This document shows positions 1 through 5,588 of a stretch of 5,588 nucleotides of DNA, in pieces. The notes under the pieces are model-generated. The model ran no database searches. It was not told the origin of the DNA and was given only the letters and a program-made list of their open reading frames with translations. Source of the stretch: an uncultured Eubacteriales bacterium (GTDB lineage Bacteria > Bacillota > Clostridia > Oscillospirales > CAG-272). Position 1 is the stretch's first letter, and the number at the start of each line of letters is the position of its first letter. The position numbers and the translations under genes were made by a program. The stretch lies in contig ONVJ01000297.1 of the NCBI GenBank assembly GCA_900321265.1, positions 1-5,588 on the forward strand, in the 5' to 3' direction.

Positions 1-25
1 CGTATTCTGTGTATGAGTGCACCGG

Positions 26-760
26 TCAGACGCCGGGTTCGAACCTCAACGAGAGGCAGGCAAGAACAAACGGAGCGGCGCTTTCGGTCCTGAGGATCCT
101 CTTTCCAAGCGACACGCTGATCATTCCCGCGGCTTTCGCGGCGTCCGCCTCTGACGGGGAAAATCCGCCTTCGGGTCCTATCAAGACCGAGGCGGTGCGG
201 GGAGCCGCCTCCCGCCCCAGCGCCTCCGACAGAGTCACCGCCTTCTCTTCCTCGTAACAGAAAAGAGGCAGGTCGGCCCCGGAGGCAAGCCTCAGTGCTT
301 CTTCGAATCCCAGGGTCCCGCTGACCCGGGGGATTATTCCCCTTCCGCACTGCATCGCGGCTTCCTTCGATATCCTTGAGAGCCGCTCAAGCCTTGACGG
401 AGAGATGTCGGCTATGCATCTTTTGGATCTGTAAAAGACTATCCCGGCAGCGCCGTATTCGACAGATCTCCTCACGACGGTGTCGGGGCGGTCGCCCTTT
501 ACCGACGCCTGGAATAATGTTATTCTAAGCGGAGACTCCGCCTGGCATTCCTTCTCTTCGAGCACCGACGCCGAGACCTCTCCGTCCCTGATCCGGTCGA
601 GCCTGCAGAGGTAGACCCTCGACGCGCCGTCGCAGACGGTGAGCGTCTCTCCGACCGCCATCCTCAGCGATCTCGCTATATGTCCGGCGTCCTCGCCGGT
701 TATGACTATCCTTCCGGCTTCGCGGTCGACCGCCGAAGGATCGACAAAAAATCTCGGCAT
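26..760 (-). CDS. rsmE: 16S rRNA (uracil(1498)-N3)-methyltransferase
   Basis: A complete 244-residue SPOUT-class methyltransferase that uses S-adenosylmethionine to methylate N3 of U1498 in 16S rRNA, within the assembled 30S subunit near the decoding site. It opens with MPRFFVD, typical for the family. An N-terminal PUA-like RNA-binding domain covers about 1-72 (GEDAGHIARSLRM at 22-34). The catalytic knot domain follows, with QASVKGDRPD (84-93), SKRCIAD (112-118), QCGRGIIP (137-144), IGPEGGFS (194-201) and SLGKRILRTESAAP (217-230), the last two forming the cofactor-binding knot. Length is usual. Differences from many relatives are RRSVEYG (97-103) for the frequent QKATELG, and Met136 where Glu is common before Gln-Cys-Gly-Arg. 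The ribosome binding site is weak: CAGGA directly abuts the ATG, so translation may be coupled to the phosphodiesterase gene ending 15 bp upstream. The frequent partner prmA is not next to it here. Confidence 0.96.
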   Translation of the reverse strand: MPRFFVDPSAVDREAGRIVITGEDAGHIARSLRMAVGETLTVCDGASRVYLCRLDRIRDGEVSASVLEEKECQAESPLRITLFQASVKGDRPDTVVRRSVEYGAAGIVFYRSKRCIADISPSRLERLSRISKEAAMQCGRGIIPRVSGTLGFEEALRLASGADLPLFCYEEEKAVTLSEALGREAAPRTASVLIGPEGGFSPSEADAAKAAGMISVSLGKRILRTESAAPFVLACLSLRFEPGV

Positions 761-775
761 TCCTGTCTCTCTGCT

Positions 776-2077
776 TCAGCGGAGCATCTCGTCGACCGGA
801 CGTCCGTCGGCGTCGGGCAGACTCACTCCGAGGATCTTCGCGTATGTCGGCGCCTCGTCGACTGTCGGCCGCCTCTCGATCTCGACTCCCGCGCGGATGT
901 CGGGACCGAACCCGAAGAAGACGGGCTGAGGGCCTTTGTCGGGATAGTGTCCGTGAGTTGCCCTGCCGAAGCGGTAGTCGGAAAGATCGAGGGCCTTTAC
1001 CATCGGACGGTTCCAGTCCTCGGCAAATGAGGTGTATCCGTCGCTCTCGATAACGAAGGAGAAGTTTCCGCCTAGTCTGTCGGACTCCTCTATCTCCTCC
1101 GCGGTATATACCCGGCTGATCCCGTATATCCCCTCCTCCTTCATATGGTTGAGAAGGTCATATACGCGGCACCAGAGGACAGAATCAGACGGATCGCTAA
1201 GCACTATCTGAGCCGACAGACCGGTCGAATAGCAGTATGCCTTGAAGCTCTTCATCGTTCCGTCGGGATTCTTCTCGATAAGGCCGTTGTCGGCGAAAAC
1301 GACGTTCGGCTTTATGTTCCTGACTATCTCAAGCTGCCCGTGGTCGGAGGTGAGGAAGAAGTCGGTGTCGTCAAAGACTCCGGCCTCCTTCGCGGCCTCC
1401 ATGAGGTCGAAGAGCCATCTTTCGGCGTCGTCCGAGCCTCTTTTCGTCCAGTCGTTGAAAAGGCCGTATCTGTGCCTGAAGCTGTCGAGATCGCCGGTGT
1501 GGATCATGAGCAGGTCGGGCTTGTATCGTCTGATCATCTCGCAGGCGACCTCGATCAGAAAATCGTCGGTCCCGGGATGGCTTCTGATCTTTACGCCGCC
1601 TATGAAGGGCTCGACACACTCCTTCCATACCTTTTCGGTCGTTCCGGCGCGGAGAAAAGCCTCTTTGTTCGTCTCCTCGGGAGTCTGAGGCCAGTATTCC
1701 GGCAGGTTGTAATCGATATATTCATGGCATCCGGTCACCGGCCAGAAGACGCAGGCGGTCGTCCCGCCCGCCTTCTTTACCGCGGTAAAGATATCCGGAA
1801 CTGCGATCGCGTCGGCGAACCAGCGCCAGGGGACGTTTTTCAGCTGCCCCGGCCTGAAGACAGAGTTGTTGACGACGGTATGTTTGTCGGGATAGCATCC
1901 GGTCGACATCGTCGTGTGGCAGGGGTAGGTGACCGAGGGATAGATCGTACGGGTGCGCTTGACGATCGAGCCCCCGGCGAGCAGCTTTGCGAATCTTTCT
2001 GATTTTCCCTTCAGATATTCTATGTCCTCATAGACCATCGCGTCGCATGAGAATACGACAAGCTTTCTGCCGTTCAT
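776..2077 (-). CDS. Type I phosphodiesterase / nucleotide pyrophosphatase family protein (alkaline phosphatase superfamily)
   Basis: A complete 433-residue metal-dependent phosphoesterase. The full two-zinc active site of the nucleotide pyrophosphatase/phosphodiesterase family can be assigned by motif: Asp12 (FSCDAM), Thr50 as nucleophile (SVTYPCHTT, followed by STGCYPDKH), Asp198 and His202 (GDLDSFRHRYG, the DxxxH pattern), Asp245-His246 (TSDHGQ) and His375 (ATHGHYPD). The final Pro-Thr-Val-Asp-Glu-Ala-Pro-Thr stretch (404-411) resembles the closing segment common in these proteins. There is no signal peptide or membrane segment, so it should act in the cytoplasm, unlike the secreted or membrane-bound eukaryotic NPPs. 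The ATG follows a tandem AGGAAGGAAG site. It begins 27 bp after the hydrolase and ends 15 bp before rsmE, which argues for one transcript. The substrate (a nucleotide, a phospholipid head group or another phosphodiester) cannot be read from sequence. A phosphomonoesterase or phosphonate hydrolase role is an alternative within the same superfamily. Confidence 0.88.
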   Translation of the reverse strand: MNGRKLVVFSCDAMVYEDIEYLKGKSERFAKLLAGGSIVKRTRTIYPSVTYPCHTTMSTGCYPDKHTVVNNSVFRPGQLKNVPWRWFADAIAVPDIFTAVKKAGGTTACVFWPVTGCHEYIDYNLPEYWPQTPEETNKEAFLRAGTTEKVWKECVEPFIGGVKIRSHPGTDDFLIEVACEMIRRYKPDLLMIHTGDLDSFRHRYGLFNDWTKRGSDDAERWLFDLMEAAKEAGVFDDTDFFLTSDHGQLEIVRNIKPNVVFADNGLIEKNPDGTMKSFKAYCYSTGLSAQIVLSDPSDSVLWCRVYDLLNHMKEEGIYGISRVYTAEEIEESDRLGGNFSFVIESDGYTSFAEDWNRPMVKALDLSDYRFGRATHGHYPDKGPQPVFFGFGPDIRAGVEIERRPTVDEAPTYAKILGVSLPDADGRPVDEMLR

Positions 2078-2087
2078 ATACTTTTTA

Positions 2088-2097
2088 CTTCCTTCCT
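2088..2097 (-). promoter_or_regulatory. Tandem ribosome binding site of the phosphodiesterase gene
   Basis: AGGAAGGAAG on the minus strand holds two overlapping AGGAAG cores, the nearer one ten bases from the ATG at 2077-2075. It lies in the 27-bp gap after the hydrolase stop and supports starting at MNGRKLVVFSCD, which keeps the first metal ligand Asp12 at its usual place near the N-terminus. Confidence 0.7.
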
Positions 2098-2104
2098 GTG
2101 TGAA

Positions 2105-3304
2105 TCAGTCCGCGTTCCCTGCTGTGCTGTCGGGAGGATTTTTCTTTTGCGCGTCACTGTCAGCCGTATCATTTTCCGTCTTTTCGCTTTCAGCAGCCGT
2201 GAGGTCCGGATTTCCTTCGGCTGAGTCTTTTCCGCCTGAAGCGGAGACCTCTTCCGGAGCTGCCGATGATCCGTCCCCGGACTTCCCTGCCCGCGGTTCC
2301 GGAACAACGCCGTCGAAATCCCGGAAGAACTCCTCCACCGCCTTGCGGTAGCCGTCGGGATCGACTCTGTAGCTGAGGCCGTGCTCGGCTCCGGGCACGA
2401 TGAAGAGCCTCTTCGGAGCCGTACATGCCTTGTAGTTCTCGTACGTCATCGAGACCGGCACGAAGGAATCGTCGGTGCCGTGCGCGAAGAAGACGGGGAT
2501 GTTGTTCCCCTTAAGCGACTCCACTGTGGAGAAATCCTTCGGGTCGACTCCGATCCGCTGCTTTGCCAGGTACTCGTATATCGGGGCGCCGTAGGGCAGA
2601 TGGAGGTTGTCCTCCATCACGTGGCGCCAGATGCCGTCGGTCGATGTGAATCCGCAGTCGGCGATGATGCCGTGGACGTCTGACGGAAGGTCAAGCCCGG
2701 CCGCCATCAGGACTGTCGTCGCTCCCATCGAGATGCCCACGAGATATACCGGAAGTCCGCCCGCCAGGTTTTCCGAGGCGAAGCGGGCCCAGTCTCGGCA
2801 GTCGAGACGCTCGAGGATCCCGAAGCCCATGTTATCCCCGCCGCTGTTGTTCTGCCCCCTCTGCTCGCAGAAGAGGACGTTGCAGCCGGAGCGGTACCAG
2901 TCGTCGGCGACGAGTCCGAAGTCGTTCGACCATGAAGATCTCCAGCCGTGCATGGCGATGAGCAGTCTTTTGGGTTCGGGGCAGGGGCGGTAGTGGGCTA
3001 CCAGCTCGGTCCCGTCTTCGGTGGTGATGCGGTATTCCTCCCGGCAGTTCTCCTCAAGTCGCTTCGCCGCGGCGGCGAGGTCGTTCATGAGGTCCCTGTT
3101 AGCCTCGGAATGCTCGATGGTATGCCGCACCTTCGTTATCGTCTTCGGGGCCTCTCTCGAGAAGGCTACGTTCATGAGGAATCTCGTGAGCGCGGCGTAT
3201 GCCGCGACAGTACCGGCAGCCGCAAGGGTAATTCCCGAACCGATCAGAAAGTATTTTCCGGTACCGATTTTTTTAGGGCCGAAAAATGATGACAGTAATT
3301 TCAT
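2105..3304 (-). CDS. Membrane-anchored alpha/beta hydrolase with acidic C-terminal tail
   Basis: A complete 399-residue serine hydrolase of the alpha/beta-hydrolase fold (prolyl-oligopeptidase/acyl-peptidase-like branch, as in many clostridial 'alpha/beta hydrolase' proteins). A basic start (KK at 11-12) precedes one hydrophobic segment at about 18-39, rich in Ala, Gly and Leu. It looks like an uncleaved signal anchor, because I see no lipobox or clear cleavage site. The catalytic domain spans about 90-331. Visible parts are the oxyanion HGW (119-121), nucleophile elbow GISMG with Ser192, HGTDDSFVP with Asp279 as the likely acid, and AEHG with His308. Residues about 335-399 form a low-complexity tail of Ser, Ala, Asp, Glu, Lys, Gly and Pro with no hydrophobic core, probably disordered. 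The start is supported by GGAGGAAG eight bases upstream. The phosphodiesterase gene follows after 27 bp. The substrate is unknown: an ester, lipid or peptide acyl bond is possible, and the side of the membrane is not settled. Confidence 0.88.
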   Translation of the reverse strand: MKLLSSFFGPKKIGTGKYFLIGSGITLAAAGTVAAYAALTRFLMNVAFSREAPKTITKVRHTIEHSEANRDLMNDLAAAAKRLEENCREEYRITTEDGTELVAHYRPCPEPKRLLIAMHGWRSSWSNDFGLVADDWYRSGCNVLFCEQRGQNNSGGDNMGFGILERLDCRDWARFASENLAGGLPVYLVGISMGATTVLMAAGLDLPSDVHGIIADCGFTSTDGIWRHVMEDNLHLPYGAPIYEYLAKQRIGVDPKDFSTVESLKGNNIPVFFAHGTDDSFVPVSMTYENYKACTAPKRLFIVPGAEHGLSYRVDPDGYRKAVEEFFRDFDGVVPEPRAGKSGDGSSAAPEEVSASGGKDSAEGNPDLTAAESEKTENDTADSDAQKKNPPDSTAGNAD

Positions 3305-3406
3305 TGAAGACTCTTCCTCCCTTCCTTCTCCTTCCGGACCCGGTCGCCGGATCGGCGCCGAGAAAGGTTTGAACCCGGATTTTTCGCAGGAGCTGAGCCG
3401 AGGCTC
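3305..3406 (-). other. 102-bp intergenic spacer with a small GC-rich hairpin
   Basis: This is the longest gap in the window, between the lipid kinase stop and the hydrolase start. On the minus strand GATCCGG-CGA-CCGGGTC (3353-3337) can form a 7-bp stem, with one T-G wobble, and a 3-base loop. No T-run follows it. The next bases are the purine-rich ribosome binding region, so it does not look like an intrinsic terminator. A weaker 4-bp stem, GAGC-CTCG-GCTC, sits just after the kinase stop. I see no clear -35/-10 pair. The spacer could be an mRNA processing or translation-tuning element, or carry no function. Confidence 0.35.
3313..3320 (-). promoter_or_regulatory. Ribosome binding site of the alpha/beta hydrolase gene
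   Basis: GGAGGAAG on the minus strand, eight bases before the ATG at 3304-3302, within a purine-only run that continues upstream (GAGAAGGAAGG). It supports the chosen start, which keeps the basic residues ahead of the membrane segment. Confidence 0.75.
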
Positions 3407-4267
3407 TCAGATCTCCGCCTCGTATGACGTGACGTTCCTTACCGTTTCGCCGTCGATCTGCAGCGCGGTTGGAGCGTCGAACTCGACTCTGACCTTTCTT
3501 CCGGTCTTTACATTGCACATCTTCGGGTGACCGAGATGCTCCCCCTTGAAGATCGAGGGGAAGACGGCAAGCGTCGAAATCTTTCCCGAGCCGTGCCAGA
3601 CGAGGACCGAAAGCTGTTTTTCCTCCTTCGGGGCGAGGCGCTTCTGATCCGGCGTCGGTATCATGCCGCCTCCGTACATTCTGCCGTTCATAGCGGGAGC
3701 AAGCCATACCTTCTTCACCTCTTCGGTGACTCCGTCGACCGTTATCTTCGCGTTGCGGGGCTTGAAATGGAAGAGCAGGCCTTTGATCGCGATGCCGGCG
3801 TAGTTCACATCGGTCTTTCCGGCGGCGTGAAGGTCGTCTCCTACCTCGCAGCAATAGCCGTCGATGCCGTATCCGATGCCGTTGAGAAAGCGGCGTGTCA
3901 TACCGTTGACTCTGACCACGGGAAGATCCTTCAGATAATCGGTGATCACCTTCGGAGCCTCTCCGGATCTGATGCCTACGTCGGCCGCGAAATCATTGCC
4001 TGTCCCGGTGGGATAGTATAGAATGTCGCAGGGGTAATCGACGCCGTCGGTGTCGTTTACGAATCTGTTCAGCGTTCCGTCTCCTCCGGTAAGGACCGGG
4101 AGCTCGCCCTCCCCGAGCGACGCAAAAAAGTCGGACCAGGAGGTAATCGCGGTTATGTCTTCAAATGAAAGACTGTCTCCTGTCAGAATGGAGGACAGCT
4201 TTTCCGCTTCTTCCTTTCCCTTTCCGCCGTTAGCCTTTGGATTGAACAGAATTCTGTAGTTCGCCAT
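3407..4267 (-). CDS. Diacylglycerol kinase family (DAGK_cat / YegS-DgkB type) lipid kinase
   Basis: A complete 286-residue protein of the bacterial soluble lipid kinase family, which usually phosphorylates diacylglycerol or a related lipid with ATP at the inner face of the membrane. The N-terminal nucleotide-binding domain shows NPKANGGKGK (9-18), GGDGT (61-65) and PTGTGNDFA (86-94). The C-terminal beta-rich domain shows NGIGYGIDG (129-137), NGRMYGGGM (194-202) and QIDGE (270-274). Asp272 sits where the family's catalytic Asp is expected. Length is near the usual 290-310. There is no signal peptide or membrane segment. The common GGDGTxNE motif here reads GGDGTLNR, with Arg68 replacing Glu, which I associate with a clostridial subgroup. 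The ATG is set by AAGGAAG seven bases upstream. The gene lies 40 bp after fhs and 102 bp before the alpha/beta hydrolase. The true lipid substrate cannot be read from sequence: dgkB-like housekeeping recycling of diacylglycerol is possible, but so is another lipid or a sphingosine-like base. Confidence 0.9.
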   Translation of the reverse strand: MANYRILFNPKANGGKGKEEAEKLSSILTGDSLSFEDITAITSWSDFFASLGEGELPVLTGGDGTLNRFVNDTDGVDYPCDILYYPTGTGNDFAADVGIRSGEAPKVITDYLKDLPVVRVNGMTRRFLNGIGYGIDGYCCEVGDDLHAAGKTDVNYAGIAIKGLLFHFKPRNAKITVDGVTEEVKKVWLAPAMNGRMYGGGMIPTPDQKRLAPKEEKQLSVLVWHGSGKISTLAVFPSIFKGEHLGHPKMCNVKTGRKVRVEFDAPTALQIDGETVRNVTSYEAEI

Positions 4268-4274
4268 TTCGGTA

Positions 4275-4281
4275 CTTCCTT
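4275..4281 (-). promoter_or_regulatory. Ribosome binding site of the lipid kinase gene
   Basis: AAGGAAG on the minus strand, seven bases before the ATG ending at 4265. It fixes the start of the kinase gene. It lies in a notably A-rich 40-bp gap after fhs that should leave the site unstructured. Confidence 0.75.
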
Positions 4282-4307
4282 TATCTTTTATTTTTTTCTG
4301 CGTGTGT

Positions 4308-5588
4308 TCAGAAGAGTCCGCTGATCCTTCCGGTCTCGTCGACGTCGATCTTCTCGGCGGCGGGGACCTTCGGGAGTCCGGGCATCGTCATGATGTCCCC
4401 GGTGAGCACGACGATGAAGCCGGCTCCGGCTGACACCCTGACATTCTTGACGGTGACGGTGAAGCCCTCGGGGGCTCCCGGCTTTGTCGGGTCGTCGGTG
4501 AAGCTGTACTGTGTCTTGGCTATGCAGACCGGCAGTCCGCCAAAGCCGAGCGAGGTGAGCTCGTCGATCTGCTTCTTTGCCGCAGGAAGGACGCTGATCC
4601 CGGCGCCGCCGTATATCCTTTTTACGACGGTAGCGATCCTGTCCTCGATCGATCCGTCAAGGCCGTAGGAGAAGGAGAAGCCCGCGGCGGCTCCATCCTC
4701 CGAGCAGAGCCTGACCACTTCGCGCGCGAGCTCCTCGCCGCCCTTTCCGCCCTCGGCCCAGACGGTCGACAGGACGGTGTTCACGCCGAGCTCGCGGCAT
4801 CTTGAGACGATAAAGCCGATCTCGGCGTCGGTATCGGTCGGGAAGCGGTTGACGGCGACGACGCATGGGAGCCTGTAGACGTTTCTGATGTTGCCTACGT
4901 GGCGCAGCAGATTGGGTATTCCCTTCTCGAGTGCGCCGAGGTCCTCGGTCGCCAGCTGAGTTTTGGGAAGCCCGCCGTGCATCTTGAGGGCTCTGACGGT
5001 GGCCACGACGACGACGGCGTCGGGTCTGAGACCCGCCATGCGGCATTTTATGTCAAGGAACTTCGCTGCGCCGAGATCGGCTCCGAAGCCGGCCTCGGTG
5101 ACTGTGTAGTCGCCCATCTTGAGCGCCATCCTGGTCGCGGTGACCGAGTTGCAGCCGTGAGCGATGTTGGCGAAGGGACCGCCGTGAACGAAGGCGGGGG
5201 TGCCCTCGAGTGTCTGGACGAGGTTCGGCTTGAGCGCGTCCTTGAGGAGGGCAGTCATCGCGCCGACCGCCTTCAGATCGGCGGCGGTCACCGGCTTACC
5301 GGCATATGTGTAGCCGACGATTATCCTTCCGAGCCTCTCCTTCAGGTCGGTGATCGAGGAGGCAAGGCAGAAGACGGCCATTATCTCCGACGCAACGGTG
5401 ATGTCGAAGCCGTCCTCCCTGGGAGTCCCGTTCGCCTTTCCGCCGAGTCCGTCGACGATGAAGCGCAGCTGGCGGTCGTTCATGTCGACGCATCTCTTCC
5501 AGGTTATCCTCCTCGGATCGATCCCGAGGGCGTTGCCCTGCTGGATGTGGTTGTCGAGCATGGCGGCCAGCAGATTGTTCGCCGCGCC
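4308..5588 (-). CDS. fhs: Formate-tetrahydrofolate ligase (10-formyl-THF synthetase), 5'-truncated by window edge
   Basis: This cytosolic enzyme joins formate to tetrahydrofolate using ATP, giving 10-formyl-THF, ADP and phosphate. It feeds purine and formyl-Met synthesis, and in acetogens the methyl branch of the Wood-Ljungdahl pathway. The window holds 426 codons plus a TGA stop. The frame stays open to the edge: nine codons before the first internal Met read GAANNLLAA, typical fhs sequence, so that Met is not the start. The family is about 556 residues, so roughly the first 130, including the ATP-binding P-loop, lie outside. Counting from the first visible codon, hallmarks are REDGFDITVASE (57-68), HGGPFANIAHGCNS (135-148), TEAGFGADLGA (164-174), the family signature VATVRALKMHGG (195-206), NRFPTDTD (247-254) and GDIMTMPGLPKVPAAEKID (397-415). 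The C-terminus ISGLF is also typical. There is no frameshift or missing block. The lipid kinase gene follows 40 bp downstream. Having fhs alone does not show that the host is an acetogen. Confidence 0.97.
   Translation of the reverse strand, partial: GAANNLLAAMLDNHIQQGNALGIDPRRITWKRCVDMNDRQLRFIVDGLGGKANGTPREDGFDITVASEIMAVFCLASSITDLKERLGRIIVGYTYAGKPVTAADLKAVGAMTALLKDALKPNLVQTLEGTPAFVHGGPFANIAHGCNSVTATRMALKMGDYTVTEAGFGADLGAAKFLDIKCRMAGLRPDAVVVVATVRALKMHGGLPKTQLATEDLGALEKGIPNLLRHVGNIRNVYRLPCVVAVNRFPTDTDAEIGFIVSRCRELGVNTVLSTVWAEGGKGGEELAREVVRLCSEDGAAAGFSFSYGLDGSIEDRIATVVKRIYGGAGISVLPAAKKQIDELTSLGFGGLPVCIAKTQYSFTDDPTKPGAPEGFTVTVKNVRVSAGAGFIVVLTGDIMTMPGLPKVPAAEKIDVDETGRISGLF

Noticed and set aside
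1..19. Start of another minus-strand gene after rsmE, beginning with a GTG
   Set aside because: Only about six codons are visible, with no ribosome binding site before the GTG and no recognisable protein start, so nothing can be supported.
29..47. A tRNA T-arm-like GGTTCGAACC near the left edge
   Set aside because: The bases on either side cannot form the 5-bp T stem, no acceptor or anticodon arm is visible, and the bases are the final FEPGV-coding part of rsmE.
1145..2002. A 285-codon open frame on the plus strand opposite the phosphodiesterase gene
   Set aside because: It lies fully antisense to a gene with a complete catalytic motif set, shows no recognisable motif of its own, and long antisense frames are expected from GC-rich codon bias. 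The same holds for the shorter plus-strand frames at 3527-4021, 3021-3530 and 2607-2993.
3337..3353. Intrinsic terminator between the lipid kinase and the hydrolase
   Set aside because: The hairpin is real on paper, but it is followed by a purine-rich ribosome binding region and not by a T-run.
3366..3376. GGGTTCAAACC in the intergenic spacer, resembling a tRNA T-loop
   Set aside because: The flanks (CCGGG against CTTTC) do not pair as a T stem and no other tRNA arms are present.
5559..5561. Using the ATG at 5561 as the start of fhs
   Set aside because: The frame stays open upstream to the window edge and encodes family-typical residues (AANNLLAA), so this Met is internal.

Overview
The window is a compact, GC-rich bacterial stretch with five protein-coding genes, all on the minus strand, so transcription runs from high to low coordinates. 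In that order they are: fhs (formate-tetrahydrofolate ligase, 5' end cut off by the right window edge), a diacylglycerol-kinase-family lipid kinase, a membrane-anchored alpha/beta hydrolase, a nucleotide pyrophosphatase/phosphodiesterase-type alkaline phosphatase superfamily protein, and rsmE (16S rRNA m3U1498 methyltransferase). Gaps between genes are 40, 102, 27 and 15 bp. I see no convincing intrinsic terminator in any gap, so partial or complete co-transcription is plausible.

The likely host is an anaerobic member of the Bacillota, most probably class Clostridia with a raised G+C content. This is an inference from the fhs sequence type, the clostridial-looking GGDGTLNRFVND form of the lipid kinase, the AGGAAG/GGAGG-type ribosome binding sites, and the combination of a small cytosolic phosphodiesterase with an N-terminally anchored hydrolase. 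No rRNA or other taxonomic marker is present to settle it.

Region by region: 5588-4308 is fhs, one-carbon metabolism. 4267-3407 is the lipid kinase. 3406-3305 is a 102-bp spacer with a short GC-rich hairpin and a strong ribosome binding site. 3304-2105 is the alpha/beta hydrolase, with one N-terminal membrane segment and an unusual acidic, probably disordered C-terminal tail. 2077-776 is the phosphodiesterase with a complete two-metal active site. 760-26 is rsmE. Bases 1-25 are non-coding as far as can be seen.

The two outer genes are housekeeping. The three inner genes could form a small lipid or phosphoester module (lipid kinase, membrane-tethered serine hydrolase, metal phosphodiesterase), but the sequence does not prove a shared pathway. 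I found no CRISPR array, tRNA, insertion sequence, phage gene, toxin-antitoxin pair or clear new system. The most interesting points are the uncharacterised middle genes and the hydrolase tail.
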